From the NCBI GenBank assembly GCA_030681615.1, contig JAUXSA010000145.1, forward strand, positions 23,223-87,222: a stretch of DNA of 64,000 bases. The letters are read 5' to 3'. Of the stretch, positions 60,104 to 64,000 are shown in pieces. The DNA is from Bacteroidota bacterium. GTDB lineage: Bacteria > Bacteroidota > Bacteroidia > B-17B0 > Aurantibacillaceae. Both the position numbers and the translations under genes were made by a program. Within the stretch, counting starts at the first letter, position 1; every line of letters starts with the position of its first letter. A model generated the notes under the pieces. That model was not told the origin of the DNA. It was given only the letters and a program-made list of their open reading frames with translations, and searched no databases.

Positions 60104-62011
60104 TTAATCATATATCAGAGGCAACGATATCAGAACCATTACGCCTTTCCCTTTATTATCTTTTATTTCAAAACTAGCCTTAGACCGATGTTGTTTATTT
60201 AAAATAAATAAACGGTCTGTAATTATCTGTGTTGCTCTTGATGGATATTGTTTGGTTGAACTGTTTGTACCAAAACCTTCTCCATTATCACTTATAGTGA
60301 TCTTTAACTGATCATTTTCCTTTAGAAAAACGATCTCGATCTTTCCTCTATGATCTATATTTTTAAACCCGTGCTCCACAGAGTTCTCAATAAAAGGTTG
60401 AAGCAACATACCCGGAACCTTTAGCTCATTCTGTTCTATACTTTCATCAACTTTGATCTCATGATCGAATTTATTTGGAAAACGCATTTTTTGAATATTA
60501 AGATAATTATTTAAGAAATCAATTTCTTCTTCAATAGTTGTTAATTCATCATATGTGCTTTCGAGTGATTGACGCATGATCTTTGAGAATTGAGAAATAA
60601 GTTGTGAAACTCTTCCGCTATTTTCTTTATCCATAGAAAGTGTTTGTATTGAGCTAAGAGCATTAAAAACAAAATGAGGATCCATTCTTGCCCTATTTAA
60701 ACGTTGTTGTGTTTCCAACGATGTAAATTTATTTTTAAGTAATGATTGTCTGTAGAAAAAAACGATAATAATTATTGCAAGGATCGTTGCTAAAATTCCA
60801 ACAATCAAAAACTTAACATTAAGTGCGGTAATTTCATTTTCTTTATTCAGATCGTTTATTTTTTTATCATTTTCTGATCTGTTATATTTCTGTTCTAATT
60901 CATTTATGGCGGCGGCTTTTTCAATTGTAAATAAACTATCTGTTAAAAAACTATGCCGTTCTTTTCCCTCTAACGCCTTTTCAAAATTTCCGATCTCTTT
61001 ATTATAGGCGTAGATCCGTTCACACATAAGCATATCATAATAAGGATCGTAGGCATATCTTAAAACAAACCTAACTGAGTCGAGATATAAAAGGGATTGA
61101 TTGTACTGTTTTAAAAGAAAATAACAGTCACTAAAATTCATATAACTCATTATTATTTCGCTTGGAAATAAAAACTCTTTGTAGTTCATTGAGAGTTTAA
61201 CATATTTAAGCGCTTCATTATAATCGCCCTTATAGGTGTATGCATTAGAAATTGAAATGCAAATTTGATTGCCTTTTGTATAATATTTATATTGATCAAC
61301 AAGATCAAGAGCCATTTTAGCACAAACAATAGAACTGTCAGTAAATATTTTATTCTCCGCCGCCAATTGGATATACATCCCAGAAAGGCCTGAAAGAATT
61401 GTAAGCTTTGAAAATGGATGATTAACTTTAGCCAATAACGCCTTGGCTTTTCTACCATACAATAAAGCCACATCAGATTGTTTTTCTAACGTAAAAATGC
61501 CAGCCAAGCGGGAATTTGCAAGGCATAACCCGGTATAATTTTTTACCTTTTCAAATGCAGAAATTGCATCGAGATATGAAGCTGTTGCTGCTTTCATATT
61601 ATTAGTTCGGCGATAATTTAAACCTAAATTTAATTTTACCTCTCCAATTAATTCAAAATCATTGACTGTCTCTGCGTTAACAAGTACCTGCTTTAAAATG
61701 AGGGTAGAAGTATCATAATTATTTTTTCCCTGAAACGCAATTGCAATATTTAAAAGTGCTTTTTGCTGGCCCTTGGTATAATTATTTTTTTCTGATAACT
61801 TATATGCAATGTTAGCGTAATATAATGTTGAATCGCTTTTTGCGTATTTATCAGAAAATAAATTTGCAATCTTTAAATAAGTTTCAATTTTATCCTTCTC
61901 ATTTTTTCCGGCAAGTTCATTTTTTAGATCAGCAATATCCTGCGAATATATAAATGATGTAATGCAGAGAAAGAATAACAGCAAATAAGTTTGTGGTTTA
62001 ACTTTAAACAT
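60104..62011 (-). CDS. TPR histidine kinase of LytS/YehU type
   Basis: The 635 residues include a signal peptide (...TSFIYSQ), TPR helices (about 25-370) facing the periplasm, one membrane helix (about 395-415), and a His_kinase domain (LytS type) with phospho-acceptor His446 in RARMDPHFVFNALSSIQTL, followed by HATPase_c (LLQPFIENSVEHGF and ISDNGEGFG). LytS-type kinases act on LytTR regulators, and one follows directly (59207-59953). Upstream is a PPIase-like lipoprotein gene, 24 bp apart. The TPR domain suggests that it senses a protein or peptide ligand at the outer side of the inner membrane. Confidence 0.93.
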   Translation of the reverse strand: MFKVKPQTYLLLFFLCITSFIYSQDIADLKNELAGKNEKDKIETYLKIANLFSDKYAKSDSTLYYANIAYKLSEKNNYTKGQQKALLNIAIAFQGKNNYDTSTLILKQVLVNAETVNDFELIGEVKLNLGLNYRRTNNMKAATASYLDAISAFEKVKNYTGLCLANSRLAGIFTLEKQSDVALLYGRKAKALLAKVNHPFSKLTILSGLSGMYIQLAAENKIFTDSSIVCAKMALDLVDQYKYYTKGNQICISISNAYTYKGDYNEALKYVKLSMNYKEFLFPSEIIMSYMNFSDCYFLLKQYNQSLLYLDSVRFVLRYAYDPYYDMLMCERIYAYNKEIGNFEKALEGKERHSFLTDSLFTIEKAAAINELEQKYNRSENDKKINDLNKENEITALNVKFLIVGILATILAIIIIVFFYRQSLLKNKFTSLETQQRLNRARMDPHFVFNALSSIQTLSMDKENSGRVSQLISQFSKIMRQSLESTYDELTTIEEEIDFLNNYLNIQKMRFPNKFDHEIKVDESIEQNELKVPGMLLQPFIENSVEHGFKNIDHRGKIEIVFLKENDQLKITISDNGEGFGTNSSTKQYPSRATQIITDRLFILNKQHRSKASFEIKDNKGKGVMVLISLPLIYD

Positions 62012-62035
62012 TATAATTCTACTTATTCAATAAAA

Positions 62036-62893
62036 TTAGTAAACCTCAAAAACCTTCTCAGTCTTTGCTTTTTCGAGTAACTGGAATTTGTAATCGTTTA
62101 TTAATTGTGTTTTTTTCTTATTTATTATAAAATTTTTAATGTTCTGTTTTTCAAAATTTAAAGGAGAAAGGCCATTCTTTACTTTTACCTCTATAATGCG
62201 CAGGTAATAAAAATAGAGTTCGTCAGTAAACTCGAGCACTCTACCCTGCCCTAAATTAAAATCAGGCTGGTCGCGCAATTTTGGGATCTCTTTTTTAATA
62301 TCTTCAAGATACAACCAGGTGCTATCGTTCATGAAAAAATTCTCAGCGTTTTGCATACAAAGATTTTTTAGTTGATCAATATCCTTTGGAACATAGGCAT
62401 AAGATCTTAACAGGCGTTTTATCTTTTCCAATCCGGGTGCTTTTACAGGGATCTTAAAGTAATGCACTTTAACAATGTTCTCTTTTAAAATAAAATTATC
62501 TTCGTGATCGCTATAATACTGTTCTATTTCGCGTCGGGTAATATTCGTATCCAGATTAGCTTCTATTAATTTAGTTTGATAGATATAATTTACCAATGAT
62601 TTTTTATAGGCTTCAACCTGTTTATCAATTTCAATTTCATCTGCATTTAATTTGCTCATGGCCTCCTGGTAAAACAGGGATTCAATGGCCCAATTTTCAA
62701 TAGATTTTTTTGCAAGTATTGAACTGTCTTTTACCGCTTCGATAGAAATATAATTTTCCTTGTAATCAGCCAGGCTCAATACTTCGTTACCAGCTTTTGC
62801 AACTGGTTTTGAAACAGTTTCTTTTTTATCGGATCTGTTATTACAAGAAACAAAAATCAGGCAAATGAATATGTAGTTTATTAAGCGCAACAA
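62036..62893 (-). CDS. PPIase-like lipoprotein, SurA/parvulin type
   Basis: A 285-residue lipoprotein with lipobox FVSC (Cys16). The N-terminal part after PVAKAGNEVLSLADYKENY has the helical SurA-type chaperone pattern; the C-terminal part has a weak parvulin-like layout (VKVHYFKIP; DSTWLYLEDI; GQGRVLEFTDELYFYYL). Key parvulin residues are not clear, so it may be a chaperone rather than an active isomerase. Such proteins assist folding or insertion of outer-membrane proteins. It lies between an outer-membrane barrel gene (23 bp apart) and the kinase gene (24 bp apart), which fits a role in the maturation of that barrel. Confidence 0.75.
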   Translation of the reverse strand: MLRLINYIFICLIFVSCNNRSDKKETVSKPVAKAGNEVLSLADYKENYISIEAVKDSSILAKKSIENWAIESLFYQEAMSKLNADEIEIDKQVEAYKKSLVNYIYQTKLIEANLDTNITRREIEQYYSDHEDNFILKENIVKVHYFKIPVKAPGLEKIKRLLRSYAYVPKDIDQLKNLCMQNAENFFMNDSTWLYLEDIKKEIPKLRDQPDFNLGQGRVLEFTDELYFYYLRIIEVKVKNGLSPLNFEKQNIKNFIINKKKTQLINDYKFQLLEKAKTEKVFEVY

Positions 62894-62916
62894 TTTAAAT
62901 ATACTCTAAAAATAAT

Positions 62917-63909
62917 TTAATTTTTTATAACATTATCAAAAACTTTCTCCCAAAAGGTCTTTCCAAATAACACACTAAAACCAACTTGCACGTAAGGACT
63001 AGGATTAACGCCAAATTTGGTAACTACATTATCGGTTTTTGTATACTGCATATTCTGGTAAAATATGTAACCTCCTTCTACCCTAACCACAAAAGTCTTT
63101 GAGAATTTATACCGGAAACTGGCATAGGTCAATCCGGCATAATAATTCAGGTTCTTACGTTTTGTTACATAAAGTATCCCATTCCTATATCCGTCAAAAC
63201 TTGCACCCACAGTAACCAAGGCATTATTATCCTTATACTGAACATTAAGCTGGGCGGGTAATGTATAATTAAAAACAAATTTTTTACCAATAGGTTCGCT
63301 ACCACCAAAAAAAGGAGAAGGTATTAACAAACCATCGCTGTATGTTGCAGCAATTCCATAAAAGAAATTGCGTCTTAAACCCCTTAAATGTAATTGCCCA
63401 AATAAAGCAGAGAACCTGGGAACAGCATTGTTAACGGTTTTATCCTGCTCCGCAATAGTTATGGTGGCAGAATAAAATTGCACCCTGTATTTTTTTGATA
63501 AACGCAAACCCATTAAACCGACTGTAGCGTTCATAATGTTTTTTTGCGGTAAGGTATCGAAGCCAATGTTTATTTGGCGTGCGGTAAGCCTTATTACACC
63601 TAATGTTTGAGATGCTTTAAAACGGACGCTGTTATTTAAAATGTCTTTTAAATTCAGGCTCTTTAGATCCAATTTAACATCGGCACTGAATTTAGTTTTT
63701 ATTGGAAATGTAAAAACAGAGTTTATTTCTTTTTGATTAAATACACCACTTGTATCTTTAAAGCCAGCGTCCAAAATATACTTTGATTCTACACGGATCC
63801 TGGGCCTGAACAATTGTTCTATTTGTTCAACTTCAAAAGTTTGCGCATTTATGGTTGCCAAAAACAGAAAACTAAAAATAGTTATTTGAATATGTTTTCG
63901 TTTATTCAT
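62917..63909 (-). CDS. Outer-membrane beta-barrel protein
   Basis: A 330-residue protein with a signal peptide (residues 1-22, ...LATINAQ) and a mature part rich in alternating beta strands with aromatic residues (for example VRVEGGYIFYQNMQYTK and YVQVGFSVLFGKTFWE). It looks like a barrel of about 14 strands. I do not recognise a specific family. It is the first gene of a minus-strand operon with the PPIase-like lipoprotein, LytS kinase and LytTR regulator. The start codon is only a few bases from a terminator T-run, which leaves almost no leader between them. Confidence 0.78.
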   Translation of the reverse strand: MNKRKHIQITIFSFLFLATINAQTFEVEQIEQLFRPRIRVESKYILDAGFKDTSGVFNQKEINSVFTFPIKTKFSADVKLDLKSLNLKDILNNSVRFKASQTLGVIRLTARQINIGFDTLPQKNIMNATVGLMGLRLSKKYRVQFYSATITIAEQDKTVNNAVPRFSALFGQLHLRGLRRNFFYGIAATYSDGLLIPSPFFGGSEPIGKKFVFNYTLPAQLNVQYKDNNALVTVGASFDGYRNGILYVTKRKNLNYYAGLTYASFRYKFSKTFVVRVEGGYIFYQNMQYTKTDNVVTKFGVNPSPYVQVGFSVLFGKTFWEKVFDNVIKN

Positions 63910-63920
63910 ATTAAAAAAAA

Positions 63921-63953
63921 AGCCGACTGCTTTTATTTGTAAGACAGTCGGCT
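63921..63953 (-). terminator. Terminator or attenuator at the right edge
   Basis: A perfect 9-bp stem (AGCCGACTG and its inverse at 63945-63953) is followed on the minus strand by nine T and then, within 4 bp, the ATG of the barrel gene. It either ends an upstream operon outside the window or attenuates the barrel operon. Confidence 0.8.
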
Positions 63954-64000
63954 AATAATTTTTTTAAAAATTCTATTTAATGGTACTTAATACATCTTTA

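Overview
The window is chromosomal DNA from a member of the Bacteroidota. Several independent signs agree: AT-rich sequence, C-terminal sorting domains of the type IX secretion system (T9SS) on at least four large secreted proteins, many lipoproteins and outer-membrane barrels, a TonB-dependent receptor with a carboxypeptidase-like plug extension, promoter elements of the Bacteroidota form TTTG-N18/19-TAnnTTTG, and several genes started by TTG or GTG without a Shine-Dalgarno sequence. The order or genus cannot be fixed from the sequence alone. No rRNA, tRNA, CRISPR array, transposase or phage gene was seen.

Layout. 1-0.66 kb: a small membrane-protein gene with cassette-like flanks. 0.67-8.7 kb: uvrA, a DUF2752/CCC-motif membrane pair, and a redox cluster (two pirins, FMN reductase, YceI, Crp/Fnr regulator, and a DUF922 protein that has lost its protease motif). 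8.8-15.3 kb: pseudouridine synthase, a T9SS cargo protein, a small lipoprotein, a papain-fold protein, M24 peptidase, GNAT, DUF1569 and a barrel. 15.4-21.8 kb: TonB-dependent receptor, then an ECF sigma operon whose second protein joins an inner-membrane anchor to a beta-barrel and whose third is a PKD lipoprotein. 21.9-23.8 kb: accD and class I aldolase. 24.0-29.2 kb: a SiaC/SiaB/lipoprotein/propeller-SpoIIE phosphatase module that looks like a partner-switching circuit. 29.2-46.7 kb: asnB plus a glycosyltransferase, prfC, a PorE-like protein, methyltransferase, ZIP transporter, priA, K+ channel, TPR histidine kinase, rimO and an S41 peptidase. 46.7-53 kb: a beta-flower repeat protein, a LamG/PKD T9SS protein, hppD and unknown secreted proteins. 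53.1-63.9 kb: two seven-bladed SBBP-propeller T9SS proteins behind an operon of barrel, PPIase-like lipoprotein, LytS-type kinase and LytTR regulator.

Working together. The right end reads as one surface-adhesin system under a LytS/LytTR pair. The strongest new signal is a pair of 16-bp direct repeats, 21 bp apart, found twice: once upstream of the LytTR gene and once upstream of the giant propeller protein, same orientation and similar distance; these are probable LytTR operators. The Sia-like module has its own consensus promoter between phosphatase and lipoprotein. Four large imperfect palindromes lie at gene ends, and one of them supplies the stop codon of a glycosyltransferase. Most gene ends carry clear terminators, which helps define transcription units.
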